NCBI GenBank assembly: GCA_963705355.1
Contig: OY970070.1
Coordinates: forward strand, 930,001 to 994,000
DNA length: 64,000 bases
Reading direction: 5' to 3'
Origin: COMBO-56-21 sp963705355
GTDB lineage: Archaea > Thermoplasmatota > Thermoplasmata > UBA10834
A program made the translations under genes and the position numbers. The notes below the pieces were generated by a model. That model ran no database searches and was not told the origin of the DNA. It was given only the letters and a program-made list of their open reading frames with translations. Below are positions 7,898-16,733 of this stretch, piece by piece (position 1 is the stretch's first letter; each line of letters begins with the position of its first letter).

Positions 7898-9472
7898 TTG
7901 TCGACTCTAGCGGGCAGGCTTAATCTTGACTTGGCTTGGAGGAAGGCGGTTCAATGCCTTGATGACATGTGTTTTGTTACACACCCCTACGAAGTACCGT
8001 TTGTTGAGATGAACCTGAAGGACTGGATCAAGAATCTGCGAGATGAACTCCGCCAAGGATACCGTCCTGGGCTCGCGAATGTGATTGACTGCCCGAAATC
8101 AGACTGGCACCTCCGACCAGGAGCGGTCTTGTCAATGCGAGACCATGTGGTCTACAATGCACTCATTATCGATATGCTGGGAAAGATCAAGAAGCAAACG
8201 CAATGGTCGATTGACAAACGAGTGAGGTTTAGCAATGTCCTTATGAGGAACCAGAGAGGAAATAGGTGGTTTGAATACGGTGTGAAATGGTGGATTGGTT
8301 TCGAGGAGCAGTCGGTTGCCCTTACAGAGAAGGGCAACAACTTCGTGATGATATCTGACATATCTGCCTTTTTCGAAAACGTTGACATCGGAAGACTGAT
8401 TTCAGATCTTGCGGCGATTGGGGTCTCCAAAGACGCAAGAGACCTTCTCAGCTCTTGCCTCAACAGATGGGCAAACTCACGCGCAAGGGGGCTTCCACAG
8501 GGATATGTGCCCTCCAACATTCTCTCGGAAGTCTACCTTGATCTGATAGACAGACAGATGGCGAGAGAGGGATTCTCCCATCTTAGGTACTCTGATGATG
8601 TCCGAGTGTTCTGCAAAACAGAACGAGAAGCGATTGAGGCTCTCCATTCGATTACGCGATTGTTGAGGGACAAAGGTCTAAACCTACAGACCGCAAAATC
8701 GAAAATCGTGAAGAGGAAACAGGCAATCGAGGAGTTTCAGTACGTCAATGGAATCATCGGGAAAGCGGTGAAAGCTTGTGCAAAAGAACTCAAGAACGAC
8801 CTCATACTGGAATATCCATATTGCGCACCTTCTGAGATTAGAGCATTGATGGATTCAATGAAGCACGTAATTCCACTAAAGTCAATAACTAGGGTTTTCG
8901 AGCAACACTTTGTGCAGAATGAATCGCGATTCAACAAGAGGCTATTCCATTTCGTTCTCAATCGCGTGGGGGCAGCGGGAAATCCACGTGCGGTTGACTA
9001 TTGCCTGAAAGGATTGACAATTATCCCAGAGGAAACGCGTGATATCCTCAGATACTTCTCTAATCTCCCTCATATGAAGAACCGAATTGCCAATAGGATT
9101 GTCACGCTTATCGCCAAAGACCTAATAATTCCAGAATATCAGATATATCAGATACTTGAATGGTTATATGATCAGAGAATTTACACGAAAAGAGTCCTCA
9201 ATCAAGTAAGGCAGGTGGTTCGGAACCCTGGGATTCCGACCTATATGTTGGATTATTGTATTGCGTATCTTGGCGACTACGGAGATGATACTGATATTGA
9301 GCAAATATCGCACTTATACAGGAATTCAAATGACCCTTTGTCAAAAGCTACGGTCATCTATGGAATAAGGAGAATGGAGAAGGGAAGAAGAAATGCGATA
9401 TACAGTCGTGCGAAGTCAGATGATTTCCTGGTTGAGATGGCTGTCAAGAAGGCTGTGTCTTCAACTCCCTGA
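7898..9472 (+). CDS. Reverse transcriptase of the defence/unknown-group type
   Basis: A 524-residue RNA-directed DNA polymerase. The palm motifs are clear: motif A SDISAFFENVD (Asp154), motif B GLPQGYVPSN (199-202 LPQG), motif C YSDD (231-234), and motif D KGLNLQTAKSKIV. The last roughly 240 residues are helical repeats, as in Abi- and UG-type reverse transcriptases. There is no group II intron maturase or HNH domain, and no flanking intron or retron structure was recognised. The start is a TTG preceded by GAAGGTGG. Its place beside nuclease and restriction genes suggests an antiviral role. The specific DRT/UG class cannot be assigned by eye. Confidence 0.9.
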   Translation: MSTLAGRLNLDLAWRKAVQCLDDMCFVTHPYEVPFVEMNLKDWIKNLRDELRQGYRPGLANVIDCPKSDWHLRPGAVLSMRDHVVYNALIIDMLGKIKKQTQWSIDKRVRFSNVLMRNQRGNRWFEYGVKWWIGFEEQSVALTEKGNNFVMISDISAFFENVDIGRLISDLAAIGVSKDARDLLSSCLNRWANSRARGLPQGYVPSNILSEVYLDLIDRQMAREGFSHLRYSDDVRVFCKTEREAIEALHSITRLLRDKGLNLQTAKSKIVKRKQAIEEFQYVNGIIGKAVKACAKELKNDLILEYPYCAPSEIRALMDSMKHVIPLKSITRVFEQHFVQNESRFNKRLFHFVLNRVGAAGNPRAVDYCLKGLTIIPEETRDILRYFSNLPHMKNRIANRIVTLIAKDLIIPEYQIYQILEWLYDQRIYTKRVLNQVRQVVRNPGIPTYMLDYCIAYLGDYGDDTDIEQISHLYRNSNDPLSKATVIYGIRRMEKGRRNAIYSRAKSDDFLVEMAVKKAVSSTP

Positions 9473-9557
9473 CTATCTTGATCGGGAGACCTCCGGACGG
9501 ACGATTTGAAATCCAATCAACCCGAACCTTCCCACTCACGAGGAAAGGAGATGAAAG

Positions 9558-9633
9558 GGTTTGTATCTCGGTACTAAACCCCCTGATTGAGAAATAGCTA
9601 GACGTCTCGGTTCACACACGGCTCCCTGCACGC
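9558..9633 (+). repeat. Dispersed intergenic element, copy A
   Basis: Copy of the window-wide 75-bp element. It contains ATCTCGGTACTAAACC, then CTGATTGAGAAATAGCTAG, then CGGTTCACACACGGCTCC. It lies between the convergent ends of the reverse transcriptase and SfsA genes. Confidence 0.75.
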
Positions 9634-9728
9634 CGCGACTTCTCGTCCGGTCTTCCCGCATTTGTATGTGCAAGGGAGCCTTTGCTCTCTTGACTATCTC
9701 ATATCTCTGACGATTCGCAGACGACCGC

Positions 9729-10487
9729 TCAGAAAAGCTCCAGCTTGAAACATCTGATGAACTCGACGCCGTGCTCATCGATATGCAAATTCAGCTGCCA
9801 ATGCTCCAACCCCCTCGAACCCGCAGCCCTCGCCGCCTTTTGGATCCGGACCGACCTTGGATTTGGCATCGGCACCTGGAAGGGCTTGGCGTCATAGAGA
9901 TAGCAGAGAAGTAGTATGCCTCGCCGTCCCTTCGCAATCGTTCGAGATACGTCCCCGAAATGCCTTATCATCCTGTCGAAGCTGAGAAGCGGGCCATGAC
10001 TTGCCCGACAGCTCGGATGACCTTCGCACGGAAGGTCGAACAATGGTGTCTTGACCTCGACGAATACGGTGCGGTTAACTAGGAAGTCGATCCTGGAATC
10101 CCCCTGCTTCACCTCCCGCTCAACTTCCCCCACGTCCCGAAGCATAGCTGATAGGGCCCCTGCCCTGATGAAGTGATCAACATAGTCATTTGCCTTCGTC
10201 TGGTTTATTCCGATCCAGGACTTGTCTTTCTTGTCGATCGGGTCGAGGGAGATTGCTTCCACCGTGAAGCGAGTCTTCCTGTCAGGAGAATCGTTCTCGG
10301 AGAGAAGACACGGAATCTGGTCGAACACGAGGTTTCCAATTCGTCCGGTCACGGGGCAGTGGGACTTCACTACACGGTCTTCAAGATCGACATTCATGAT
10401 GAACCGGTTGGGTCTGGACTTTACAACACCTTCGAGTAGAGCCTGGGGGAATCGATATTTGGGAATCATGGCGCGGGCGAGTGACAT
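9729..10487 (-). CDS. sfsA: SfsA family protein (sugar fermentation stimulation / putative nuclease)
   Basis: About 252 residues. SfsA hallmarks: PNRFIMNVDLEDRVVKSHCP with TGRIGNL following, then a nuclease-like pair SRIDFLV and FVEVKTPLF, and a conserved HFGDVSR region. SfsA proteins have an OB-fold N-domain plus a PD-(D/E)xK-like C-domain. E. coli SfsA was described as a regulator of maltose metabolism; the biochemical role is still uncertain. The ATG at 10487 (SLARAMIPKYRFP) gives the usual family length, whereas an upstream ATG would add 26 unsupported residues. Monocistronic. Confidence 0.88.
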   Translation of the reverse strand: MSLARAMIPKYRFPQALLEGVVKSRPNRFIMNVDLEDRVVKSHCPVTGRIGNLVFDQIPCLLSENDSPDRKTRFTVEAISLDPIDKKDKSWIGINQTKANDYVDHFIRAGALSAMLRDVGEVEREVKQGDSRIDFLVNRTVFVEVKTPLFDLPCEGHPSCRASHGPLLSFDRMIRHFGDVSRTIAKGRRGILLLCYLYDAKPFQVPMPNPRSVRIQKAARAAGSRGLEHWQLNLHIDEHGVEFIRCFKLELF

Positions 10488-10549
10488 CTTGCTGGTGTTT
10501 AAGCTTTGGTAGCGTATGAAAGAATTCGGCAGAAGACAATGGAAGAGGG

Positions 10550-10618
10550 AGTCTAGCTCGTGCAAAAACCCTCTGAATGAAAGTCAGCTAGTCATCCGAG
10601 TTCATACACGGCCCCTTG
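10550..10618 (+). repeat. Dispersed intergenic element, copy B
   Basis: GTCTAGCTCGTGCAAAAACC, then CTGAATGAAAGTCAGCTAGTC, then GAGTTCATACACGGCCCC. It lies between the divergent sfsA and radical SAM genes. Confidence 0.75.
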
Positions 10619-10679
10619 AACAACGCTGCCAACGAAGGTCAAATAACCTCCCACGCGCTTCAGTCCCACGATCTGACTG

Positions 10680-11648
10680 ATGTCTCCTGTCAACCTATCT
10701 GGCGTCCACCTCCTGCTCACCTACAAGTGCCTCTACGAATGCGATCATTGCTTCGTCTGGAGCAGCCCGGCCTCGAAGGGCACGATGACCCTCACCCGGG
10801 TCGAAGACATCATCAGACAGGCGCACGAGGTCCCTTCTGTGAGGCGTGTGTACTTCGAGGGAGGGGAACCATTCCTCTTCTATCCTCTCCTGTGCAGAGG
10901 GATTGAACTCGCAAGGACGCTCTCCCTCGAAACGGGCGTGGTAACTAACGCATACTTTGCCACTGACGATAGGGCGGCGGACCTCTGGCTCAGACCATTG
11001 GCAGAGCTGGGCGTATCGGACCTCAGCCTCAGCACGGATGTGTACCACGGCAGCGGGGAGGAGAAGGAGATGGTCCGGAGGGCGAAGAGAGCCGCTAAGA
11101 GCCTCGGCATGCCAGTGGGCGTGATAGAGATCGAGAGCGTCGAACGGCATTCGTGCTCGACCCCCAAGGACGAGTCGAAGGGACAGCTCTGCTTCAGGGG
11201 CAGGGCGGCTGCGGTACTCGCCGGGAAGGCCAAGAAGAGATCTTGGAGGACCTTCGATACCTGCCCCGAGGAGCCACCAGAAATCGAGAGAGTGCATGTC
11301 GACCCGTACGGCAATGTGCTGTTCTGTCAGGGCATATCAGTGGGGAATGCATGGAAGAAACCGCTCAAGAGGATCATGTCGGACCTGGACCCTCAGAAAC
11401 ATCCGATAATAGGTCCGTTGATAAACGGCGGACCTGCAGGTCTGGCAAGGGAATTCAATGTGTGGCCAAAGAGGGTGTACGCTGACGCGTGTCACATGTG
11501 CTATGAAGTCAGATGCGCGCTGAGGAACAGCCGGGCCGTCAAGGGAGTCTTGGTGCCCGACCAGCTGTATGGCTTGACGCCTGAGGAGAATCCGCAACCC
11601 TACGTCGCCCTCAGTTCAAGGGCTTCTGCGAAGAAGAAACGCACGTAG
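10680..11648 (+). CDS. Radical SAM protein with C-terminal cysteine cluster
   Basis: 322 residues. The radical SAM 4Fe-4S motif is CLYECDHC near residues 18-25 (CxxxCxxC), followed by a GGEP-type motif (VYFEGGEPFLFYP). Towards the end are extra cysteines: TCPEEPP, VLFCQGIS and ACHMCYEVRCALR. These resemble a SPASM or twitch auxiliary-cluster domain, with the typical vDPyGNVlfC sequence. Such enzymes modify peptides or act on cofactors and tRNA. No precursor peptide or partner enzyme was seen nearby, so the substrate is unknown. It is transcribed alone between two dispersed elements. Confidence 0.9.
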   Translation: MSPVNLSGVHLLLTYKCLYECDHCFVWSSPASKGTMTLTRVEDIIRQAHEVPSVRRVYFEGGEPFLFYPLLCRGIELARTLSLETGVVTNAYFATDDRAADLWLRPLAELGVSDLSLSTDVYHGSGEEKEMVRRAKRAAKSLGMPVGVIEIESVERHSCSTPKDESKGQLCFRGRAAAVLAGKAKKRSWRTFDTCPEEPPEIERVHVDPYGNVLFCQGISVGNAWKKPLKRIMSDLDPQKHPIIGPLINGGPAGLAREFNVWPKRVYADACHMCYEVRCALRNSRAVKGVLVPDQLYGLTPEENPQPYVALSSRASAKKKRT

Positions 11649-11662
11649 GGTCACATGATGCG

Positions 11663-11760
11663 GTCTGGCTCGGTGCAATAACCCTCTGATTGAGTAACAG
11701 CCAGTCATTCAAGTATGCACACGGACCATCTTGGGAAAAGCCCATAGGAGAGGAAAGGCG
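11663..11760 (+). repeat. Dispersed intergenic element, copy C
   Basis: GTCTGGCTCGGTGCAATAACC, CTGATTGAGTAACAGCCAG, and TATGCACACGGACC, followed by a purine-rich tail ending AGAGGAAAGGCG. The same tail flanks the second TBP gene in inverted form, so this copy belongs to the duplicated TBP region. Confidence 0.8.
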
Positions 11761-11856
11761 ACGGCTATGGGAGCGGCTATTAGGAACGAACTCCTCGATG
11801 TTCCCCCCTTGCGGGAATCCAGGTGAATGTCATTGTCCAGAATGGGGACTTGCAAG

Positions 11857-11887
11857 GGCCTGCTCTCTCAGTCTATGCAAGCAGGCC
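11857..11887 (-). terminator. Stem-loop straddling the TBP stop codon (copy 1)
   Basis: GGCCTGCT pairs perfectly with AGCAGGCC, with about 15 nt of loop that contains the TAG stop. The same hairpin is conserved at the other TBP gene. It could be a transcription terminator or an mRNA 3'-end element. Confidence 0.5.
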
Positions 11888-12421
11888 AGCGGCCCTTAGC
11901 TCTTGCGTAATCTTGTCGACGGCAATCTCGACATCCTCCGGCTTTCGGGCGCCAGTGCACACCAGCTTCCCGCTGCCGAACAGCAGGACGACGACCTTTG
12001 GCACGTCGAGCCTATAGACCAGGCCTGGGAACTGCTCGGGTTCGTACTCGACCTTCTCAAGACCAATGCTGATGGCTATTGAGTTGAGGTTGATTTTCGC
12101 CCCGAGGTCGCTTGAGGCGACGATGTTCTGAACTTCGATCTTCGGCTCGACCTTGATCACTATGCCCGCGGCCTCGATCTGCTTCACAACCTTGCTTATC
12201 GCGGTCTTCACCTGCTCGATGTTCTTCGCACCTGTGCAAACAACCTTTCCGCTCGCGAACAGAAGTGCTGCGGTCTTCGGCTCCTTGAGCCTGTATATCA
12301 GGCCAGGGAACTGTTTTGGCTCATACTCCGCGCCGTCAAGCGCTAGCGCGATCGCCTGCAGATCCAACTTCCCACCCAGAGATGTTGAAGCGACAACGTT
12401 CTCTATCTTGATGATTGCCAT
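11873..12421 (-). CDS. tbp: TATA-binding protein, copy 1
   Basis: 182 residues, the usual archaeal TBP length, with the two direct TBP repeats: IENVVASTSLGGKLDL with EPKQFPGLIYRL in the first half, and IQ-type VQNIVASSDLGAKINL with EPEQFPGLVYRL in the second. It binds BRE/TATA promoters and recruits TFB and RNA polymerase. The ATG at 12421 follows GGTGAGGT, so the upstream in-frame ATG is not used. From about codon 98 to past the stop, the sequence is almost identical to the TBP gene at 30291 (2 differences in about 275 nt). The first half differs much more. Confidence 0.97.
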   Translation of the reverse strand: MAIIKIENVVASTSLGGKLDLQAIALALDGAEYEPKQFPGLIYRLKEPKTAALLFASGKVVCTGAKNIEQVKTAISKVVKQIEAAGIVIKVEPKIEVQNIVASSDLGAKINLNSIAISIGLEKVEYEPEQFPGLVYRLDVPKVVVLLFGSGKLVCTGARKPEDVEIAVDKITQELRAAGLLA

Positions 12422-12465
12422 TAAAACCTCACCGAACACACGTCATTCGGTTCTCTCGCTGGTAT

Positions 12466-12503
12466 TGGAGCATAAGGTACATCACGATAAGTTTTGTGCT
12501 CCA
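12466..12503. promoter_or_regulatory. Inverted repeat around a putative TATA box upstream of TBP copy 1
   Basis: TGGAGCA at 12466-12472 and TGCTCCA at 12497-12503 are perfect inverted repeats. They flank a region that on the minus strand reads AAAACTTATC, a plausible TATA-like box about 65-75 bp before the TBP start. Candidate operator or autoregulation site. Not seen upstream of TBP copy 2. Confidence 0.4.
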
Positions 12504-12659
12504 TACTCTATGATGCGTGTGTGACACTGAATACGTCCCAATCAATGTGTCTTTGAACCGCCAGCCACTCGTCCGATAACGATTCCTCGAGATGTTCGCC
12601 TATGATATATCTGCGATGGCATTACTTGCCGCGGCTGCAACTACGACAGGGCTGATTCG

Positions 12660-13457
12660 ATGGACATCCTCAACACCGACGGTCTGACCAAGAGGTTTGG
12701 AACACTCACCGCCGTGGACAACATGACAATCACGCTCACACAGGGCGAGTTCTTTGGGCTCCTAGGACCCAATGGAGCAGGCAAGACAACCGCGATCAAG
12801 ATGCTGATAACCCTGTTGCCGCCGACCGCTGGCAGCGCACGCGTCGCAGGCTATGACATAAGGACGCAGTCCTCAGAGGTCCGCAGACACATAGGATACG
12901 TTCCCCAGCTTTTGTCCGCAGATGGCCAACTCACTGGGTATGAGAATCTCCTGATCTTCGCGAGGCTGTTCGACGTTCCGAGAAGCGAGATACGGTCGAG
13001 AGCCGAGGACGCATTGGATTTCATGGGACTGCAGGACGCTGCAGACACCTTGGTGCGTAAGTACTCAGGCGGCATGATACGAAGGCTGGAGATAGCGCAG
13101 TCGATGTTGCACCGGCCGAAGATGCTGTTCCTGGACGAACCCACCCTGGGGCTGGACCCGGTCGCACGCAGGGCTGTCTGGGAGCATCTGACCAAGCTGA
13201 GGGATGACTTCAACACGACTATTATGATGACCACGCACTACATGGACGAGGCCGATGAGCTCTGCAATAGGATCGCGATCATGCACCTGGGAAAAGTCGT
13301 GGCAATCGGCACTCCGGCAATGCTCAAGGCGAGCATCGGCAAGGAAGGTGCCACGCTGGACGACGTGTTCACTCATTACACTGGCGGTTCTCTTGAATCG
13401 GTGGGCGGCTACCGGGAGACTTCGAGGATCAGACGGGCCGCGCATAGGCTCGGCTGA
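12660..13457 (+). CDS. ABC transporter ATP-binding protein (drug/ABC-2 type exporter)
   Basis: 265 residues with a complete nucleotide-binding domain: Walker A GPNGAGKTT near residues 37-45, Q-loop YVPQLLS, signature YSGGM, Walker B MLFLDEPTLGLDP and switch His TTHYMDEAD. The C-terminal DDVFTHYTGG matches DrrA-type exporters. It pairs with the permease whose gene begins 3 bp later, forming a two-gene export system of unknown substrate. A GATATATC TATA-like box lies near 12602-12610, about 50 bp before the ATG. Confidence 0.95.
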   Translation: MDILNTDGLTKRFGTLTAVDNMTITLTQGEFFGLLGPNGAGKTTAIKMLITLLPPTAGSARVAGYDIRTQSSEVRRHIGYVPQLLSADGQLTGYENLLIFARLFDVPRSEIRSRAEDALDFMGLQDAADTLVRKYSGGMIRRLEIAQSMLHRPKMLFLDEPTLGLDPVARRAVWEHLTKLRDDFNTTIMMTTHYMDEADELCNRIAIMHLGKVVAIGTPAMLKASIGKEGATLDDVFTHYTGGSLESVGGYRETSRIRRAAHRLG

Positions 13458-13460
13458 GGG

Positions 13461-14270
13461 ATGAGTGTGATGAAACCGATCGAGGCAATCACCGGATTCG
13501 TGACCAAGACCCTCGCCCTGGCCGAGATGGAGGTCCGGAAGCTCAGGCACGACCCCACGGAGCTCTTGACCAGGGTGGTCCAGCCCGTGCTATGGCTTCT
13601 TGTGTTCGGCGAGGTGTTTTCGAAGGTCAAAGCGATACCGACGCACAACATCCCCTACATAGACTTCCTGACACCTGGAATCCTCGCCCAAAGCGTCCTG
13701 TTCATAGCCATCTTCTACGGAATCGCAGTGATCTGGGAGCGGGACCTTGGGATAGTGCACAAGTTCCTTGCGAGCCCAACTCCGAGATCCGCACTGGTCC
13801 TTGGCAAGGCTCTCTCTGCTGGCATCAGAGGGCTGTCCCAGGCACTCATAATCTACCTGCTCGCAATCCTAATAGGCGTCCACCTCCGGTGGGGCGTGCT
13901 CGAGATACTCGGCGTCCTCGTGCTTGTGATGCTCGGGGCAGCCGTCTTCTCCACGCTCTCGCTCGTAATAGCGTGTCTGGTGAGGACCAGGGAACGGTTC
14001 ATGGGTATCGGGCAGCTCCTGACCATGCCGCTGTTCTTCGCCAGCAACGCACTCTATCCCGTGTCACTGATGCCCACTTGGCTCCAGGCGATAGCAGCGG
14101 GAAATCCTCTAACGTATCTGGTCGATGGGCTCCGATCGTTGATGCTGCCCGGGTATTCGGCCGAGTTCCCGGCCGAGTTCCCATTGGCTCTTGATTTCGG
14201 AGCACTCATACTGGCGATGGTCATCCTCGTGCTCATCGGGGCGCGGCTATATCCGCGGCTCGCGAGATGA
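13461..14270 (+). CDS. ABC-2 type membrane permease
   Basis: 269 residues with about six hydrophobic segments, and the characteristic PVLWLLVFGEVF start and LASPTPRSALVLGKALSAGIRGLSQ loop of ABC-2 (DrrB-like) permeases. Late in the protein comes the typical ASNALYPVSLMPTWLQAIAAGNPLTYLVDGLR stretch. It forms the membrane part of the exporter with the upstream ATPase; the substrate could be a lipid, drug or polysaccharide. A dispersed element follows 35 bp after the stop. Confidence 0.93.
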   Translation: MSVMKPIEAITGFVTKTLALAEMEVRKLRHDPTELLTRVVQPVLWLLVFGEVFSKVKAIPTHNIPYIDFLTPGILAQSVLFIAIFYGIAVIWERDLGIVHKFLASPTPRSALVLGKALSAGIRGLSQALIIYLLAILIGVHLRWGVLEILGVLVLVMLGAAVFSTLSLVIACLVRTRERFMGIGQLLTMPLFFASNALYPVSLMPTWLQAIAAGNPLTYLVDGLRSLMLPGYSAEFPAEFPLALDFGALILAMVILVLIGARLYPRLAR

Positions 14271-14304
14271 AGCCCGTGAAATGGGCAGTTCACGAGAAGG
14301 AAGG

Positions 14305-14378
14305 AGTTTAGCTCAGTGCAATAATCCTCTGACTGAGAAACGGCCAGGCATTCAAGCATACACACGGCTCCCTGCACA
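14305..14378 (+). repeat. Dispersed intergenic element, copy D (near-consensus)
   Basis: GTTTAGCTCAGTGCAATAATCC, then CTGACTGAGAAACGGCCAG, then CATACACACGGCTCCCTGCAC. It is one of the best-preserved copies and lies between convergent genes (ABC permease and agmatine deiminase). Confidence 0.8.
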
Positions 14379-14397
14379 CTTTCACTGCCAGATTGCA

Positions 14398-15453
14398 TCA
14401 AGGATGCAGAGGCTCGCCAGCAGGCAGCTGCTGCGTGATGCAGTGGACGTCCCCTCCTCCAATACTGATGTGCTCGCACCTGACGCCAACGATCTCGCGC
14501 TCGGGAAACAGAGAGGCGAGGGTCTCACGGGCGAGATTGTCCTCTCGAATCCCATAGCTCGGGAAGACCACAGCGCCATTCGCGAAGTAGAGGTTGACAT
14601 AACTGGGCGTTATTGAAACGCCTCCAACCAACATCGGCCTTGGCTGGACCATTCTCACTACCTCCAGGGGTCGTCCTTTTGCATCAGTGGCTGATTCCAG
14701 CCGAGCCAGGTTCTCCTCCAATGTCCGATAGTTCGGATCAGAGTCATCTCTTGTATGCGCAGCCAGCACGACATGGGGCATTGCGAATCCAGCGACACCG
14801 TCAACGTGTCCATCAGTCATGTCGTCCTCGACTCCTCTGGCAAGCCAGACTACCTTTCGTATGCCCAGGTAGCTGTCAAGGACTTGCTCGATTCCCTCCC
14901 GGGACATGCTGGGGTTGCGGTTGACGTTGAGCAGGCACTGCTCGGTCGTCAGCAGTGTCCCGTCGCCATCAACGCTTATTGAACCTCCCTCGAGGACCAT
15001 AGGCGCATCGTAACGCCTGATCCTCATTCGCTCTGCCAGGAGGATCGGCAGTCTGTCGTCCTTCTCGTAGGGCTGCTTATGACCCCAACCGTTGAACCTG
15101 AAATTCACTAGCGCAAGCCTGTTGTCTTCTCTCCGGACGAAGATCGGCCCGTTGTCCCTTGCCCACGAATCATCAAGCGCCACCTCGATGATCCTCGCTT
15201 CGGGGCCGAGTCTTCTTCGCGCCTCCTGAGCGGTTACTGGATCAGCAAGGACCGTGACGGGATCAAACCGGTCAATCGCATTGATGACAGCGGAGTAGGC
15301 CCTCTTCGCGTCCTCGAAGAGGCCATTCCAAGTGAGTTCCCTACACGGCCAGGAGATGAAGCACCCAGCGTGCGGACCCCATTCCGCTGGCATTGAGAAT
15401 CCGCTCTCCGCGGGCGTCCGCCGTGCTTCCTCGCTAGCGCTTCCGGCGGCCAT
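14398..15453 (-). CDS. aguA: Agmatine deiminase
   Basis: 351 residues, normal for the family. It converts agmatine to N-carbamoylputrescine and ammonia. Guanidino-group-modifying fold: MPAEWGPHAGCFISWP start, DDSWARDNGPIFV (substrate-binding Asp and Arg), NVNRNPSMSREGIE, DDMTDGHVDGVAGF (catalytic Glu/Asp and His) and the terminal GGGDVHCITQQLPAGEP with nucleophile Cys338. Its ATG lies inside the end of the amidase gene, a 20-bp overlap, so both pathway steps are co-translated. A decayed copy of its 3' end is found at about 42435-42525. Confidence 0.97.
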   Translation of the reverse strand: MAAGSASEEARRTPAESGFSMPAEWGPHAGCFISWPCRELTWNGLFEDAKRAYSAVINAIDRFDPVTVLADPVTAQEARRRLGPEARIIEVALDDSWARDNGPIFVRREDNRLALVNFRFNGWGHKQPYEKDDRLPILLAERMRIRRYDAPMVLEGGSISVDGDGTLLTTEQCLLNVNRNPSMSREGIEQVLDSYLGIRKVVWLARGVEDDMTDGHVDGVAGFAMPHVVLAAHTRDDSDPNYRTLEENLARLESATDAKGRPLEVVRMVQPRPMLVGGVSITPSYVNLYFANGAVVFPSYGIREDNLARETLASLFPEREIVGVRCEHISIGGGDVHCITQQLPAGEPLHP

Positions 15454-16357
15454 GCCTCGACCTCCTCGCCTTTATCAGGTCTCCGTAAGTGTGTGGCTGG
15501 CGCGTTTCGAAGAACCCAAAGAATGAGCGGGCATCCCGGACCTGCGAAAGGTCCAGGTCCACCAATATCGTCTCTGAGCGGCTCGTAGATGCGCGCCTGA
15601 CGACCTTTCCCCACGGGTCCGCGACGAAGCTGCCTCCATAGAACCTGATCATCTCTTCCTGGCCGACACGATTCACGGCTGCAACGAACACCCGGTTCAT
15701 TATCGCCTGCGCCCTCATCACAAGCTCCCACTCGGGGCGGGAGTCAAAACCCGGCCTTACCAGCTCAGAACCTATCGCGCTGGGGTAGATCAGGAGCTCG
15801 GCGCCCTTGAGGGCCAAGGTCCTGGATACCTCAGGGAACCATTGGTCCCAACATATCCCAAGCCCGATCTTGACACCGCCTAGACGGGCGACAACGTATC
15901 CCAGGTTTCCCGGTTTGAAGTAGAGGTCCTCTCTATACCCTTCGGAGTCTGGAATGTGGACCTTGCGATATAGGGCTCTCACCTTCCCGCTCTTGTCTAT
16001 CAGCGCGAGCGAGTTGTAACACGTCCCCGAGTCCACGATCTCTGCAAATGGCAATGCCACTGCGGCACCTGCCTCTTTCGAGACTTCTTTGAATTCGGCC
16101 AGGAGCCTTGTGTGATCCGGCAGATCGGCTGTCTGAACTTCCCGATCTTCGAACTGACCCACATATCGGTTCGAGAACAGCTCAGGCAGTATCCAAAGGT
16201 CCACATCTTCTACGGAGGGGGCAGCTATTGCGCGCTTCGCAGTGGCGATATTCTCCTCAGGCCTCGGCGAGCACTGCATTTGAACGAGAACGATTCTGAA
16301 CTCCTCCGAGGCATTGCTGGACAGGGGACTCCGCCTCCACGCCTCATTTTCCTGCAA
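15434..16357 (-). CDS. aguB: N-carbamoylputrescine amidase (nitrilase superfamily)
   Basis: 307 residues, CN-hydrolase fold. The catalytic triad is visible: Glu in WILPELFSNRYVG, Lys in YRKVHIPDSEGY, and Cys in GLGICWDQWFPE. It hydrolyses N-carbamoylputrescine to putrescine, CO2 and ammonia, completing the agmatine route together with the downstream deiminase. This gives the cell putrescine for polyamine synthesis. It is the first gene of the two-gene operon; upstream is a 376-bp noncoding stretch. Confidence 0.95.
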   Translation of the reverse strand: MQENEAWRRSPLSSNASEEFRIVLVQMQCSPRPEENIATAKRAIAAPSVEDVDLWILPELFSNRYVGQFEDREVQTADLPDHTRLLAEFKEVSKEAGAAVALPFAEIVDSGTCYNSLALIDKSGKVRALYRKVHIPDSEGYREDLYFKPGNLGYVVARLGGVKIGLGICWDQWFPEVSRTLALKGAELLIYPSAIGSELVRPGFDSRPEWELVMRAQAIMNRVFVAAVNRVGQEEMIRFYGGSFVADPWGKVVRRASTSRSETILVDLDLSQVRDARSFFGFFETRQPHTYGDLIKARRSRHGRRKR

Positions 16358-16733
16358 GCGTAATAAACATTCCTGCCGAAGCTCAATATGATTCTTGTGG
16401 GTCAGCCAATCATCTCCACGGACTCAAGTCCCGAAGGATTGACTTGTCTGCCGAGTTGAATAGTCGAAGACCCTTCGATGCATTTCTAGATCTTGTTGAA
16501 ATCGGAAAAAGCATGTCTGGCTCGAAGTGGGTTCAAATCCCCTCTACTGATGATATGGTATATCCCACTTCGATTCGCGGTCCCTAACCGCCGTTCAAGC
16601 AGATGAGACGCAGGGTCAAGATTCCCAGGGACATGGGGCGGTGATGCTGGTCGAGAATCAATCGTGCGGAATTGACTCTCCTGAGAACGCATTGAATCCT
16701 TGTCCTCCCTTTATCCTCATCAAGGAGGAGATT
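16358..16733. other. Intergenic region with a dispersed-element relative
   Basis: Noncoding. At 16492-16546 it holds a relative of the dispersed element: TTGAAATCGGAAAAAGCATG, then GTCTGGCTCGAAG, then a T-arm-like GGGTTCAAATCCC. The rest contains nothing recognisable apart from presumable promoter DNA for the leftward aguBA operon. Confidence 0.5.
16492..16546 (+). repeat. Dispersed element variant with T-arm-like hairpin
   Basis: TTGAAATCGGAAAAA, GTCTGGCTCGA and GGGTTCAAATCCC, shared with variants near 18470, 19290 and 19880. The terminal GGG-TTCAAAT-CCC can form a tRNA T-arm-like stem. Confidence 0.55.

Noticed and set aside
10695..11297. A 200-codon minus-strand frame opposite the radical SAM gene
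   Set aside because: The plus-strand protein has clear CxxxCxxC motifs; the antisense product is of high-G+C shadow type.
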